From positions 43,456 through 107,455 of the forward strand of contig CAZFGK010000009.1 of assembly GCA_964518635.1 (NCBI GenBank): a stretch of DNA of 64,000 nucleotides, written 5' to 3'. A program made the translations under genes and the position numbers. Origin of the DNA: CAZFGK01 sp964518635. Lineage in GTDB: Bacteria; Zixibacteria; MSB-5A5; GN15; FEB-12. The first letter of the stretch is position 1; every line of letters begins with the position of its first letter. Below the pieces are notes generated by a model. It worked only from the letters and a program-made list of their open reading frames with translations. It had not been told where the DNA came from and ran no database searches. Shown here one piece after another: positions 63,721 to 64,000 of this stretch.

Positions 63721-64000
63721 AAAAAGGTCTTAGAGGGAGGATTTCAGGGGGATCGAGGAGGAGGGGAGCTCATCTTGGTCTTCTCTTGTAGGGACGGTCC
63801 GGCTTCCGAACCGGCCTCTTTATTTTCAGACAAATCATGTGAAAGATGGCACGTTCCGAAGCGGGACGTGCCCTACAAGAAATCCTTGCGCCTCGGTGGC
63901 CCGCTCCCGCTTCGGGTGCGAGATATTCTCTTTGGTGCCCCACCCTTCGGGGTCTGTTGAATAACCCCTTCTTTCCGGATCAGGCGAATGAGGGTTCATC
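63721..64000. repeat. Gene-free end of window with dispersed-repeat copies
   Basis: GTAGGGACGGTCCGGCTTCC then CGAACCGGCC (63790-63818), GGCACGTTCCGAAGCGGGAC then GTGCCCTACAAG (63849-63880), and GGTGGCCCGCTCCCGCTTCG then GGTGCG (63896-63921) followed by TTCTCTTTGGTGCCCCACCC are repeat units. The last recurs near 18240 and, inverted, at 16740-16771. No coding frame is supported. Confidence 0.7.

Noticed and set aside
1..64000. tRNA, rRNA or transposase genes
   Set aside because: I found no tRNA T-loop with matching arms, no rRNA-like region and no transposase or integrase frame.

Overview
The window reads as part of the chromosome of a free-living Gram-negative bacterium of the FCB/Zixibacteria-like kind. 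This is inference. The supporting signs are many secreted proteins ending in YPNP(Y/F)-type C-terminal sorting-like domains, a dockerin-like pair of calcium loops ending a BACON-like repeat protein, two GWxTD-domain proteins, DUF1573 proteins, and an outer-membrane TolC/MacA/ABC export set. There is no rRNA, tRNA, CRISPR array, phage module or transposase that I can see. Coding density is high, and several strong Shine-Dalgarno sequences and rho-independent terminators fix gene ends.

Layout. 1-3.9 kb: a secreted M16 zinc-protease pair (catalytic plus non-catalytic). 4.0-11.8 kb: three tandem paralogous secreted proteins of about 820-850 residues. 11.8-14.6 kb: a minus-strand VOC, glycosyltransferase-like and MFS run. 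14.7-16.1 kb: a DUF547-like exported protein and a lone CheW. 16.2-19.0 kb: a repeat-rich stretch around umuC and an odd umuD. 19.1-25.5 kb: three large exported proteins (FN3/LamG lipoprotein, YPNPFN-tailed protein, S74-chaperone fibre-like repeat protein). 25.7-30.6 kb: EamA transporter, M20 peptidase, ferritin-like protein, ABC-2 transporter. 30.8-32.3 kb: two tandem DUF1573 proteins, the second with an in-frame UGA. 32.4-43.6 kb: a long minus-strand series with cobO, trxB, YIP1, TolC, MacA, ABC ATPase, two FtsX-like permeases and two GWxTD proteins. 43.7-54.9 kb: dcd, a TolB-like propeller, a SET-domain protein, pepA, aroC, an HDOD protein, a GAF/receiver membrane protein and miaB. 55-60.3 kb: a dockerin-tailed BACON-like protein and a divergent Lon. 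60.4-63.6 kb: a Ski2-like helicase behind a small zinc-ribbon protein, under a promoter whose spacer is a LexA-type palindrome.

The strongest novelty is at 31563-32324: a DUF1573-family protein in which the first Cys of the conserved CGC motif is a UGA codon, followed at the right distance by a 7-bp hairpin with a GAGA loop, as expected of a bacterial SECIS element. The upstream tandem paralogue has Cys there and lacks the hairpin. I read this as a selenoprotein (Sec73-Gly-Cys75) not yet proven. Other points of note are a UmuD homologue lacking the catalytic lysine, a Lon with altered ATPase motifs but an intact Ser-Lys dyad, a helicase fused to a winged-helix-like C-terminus under probable SOS control, and a dispersed palindromic repeat family.
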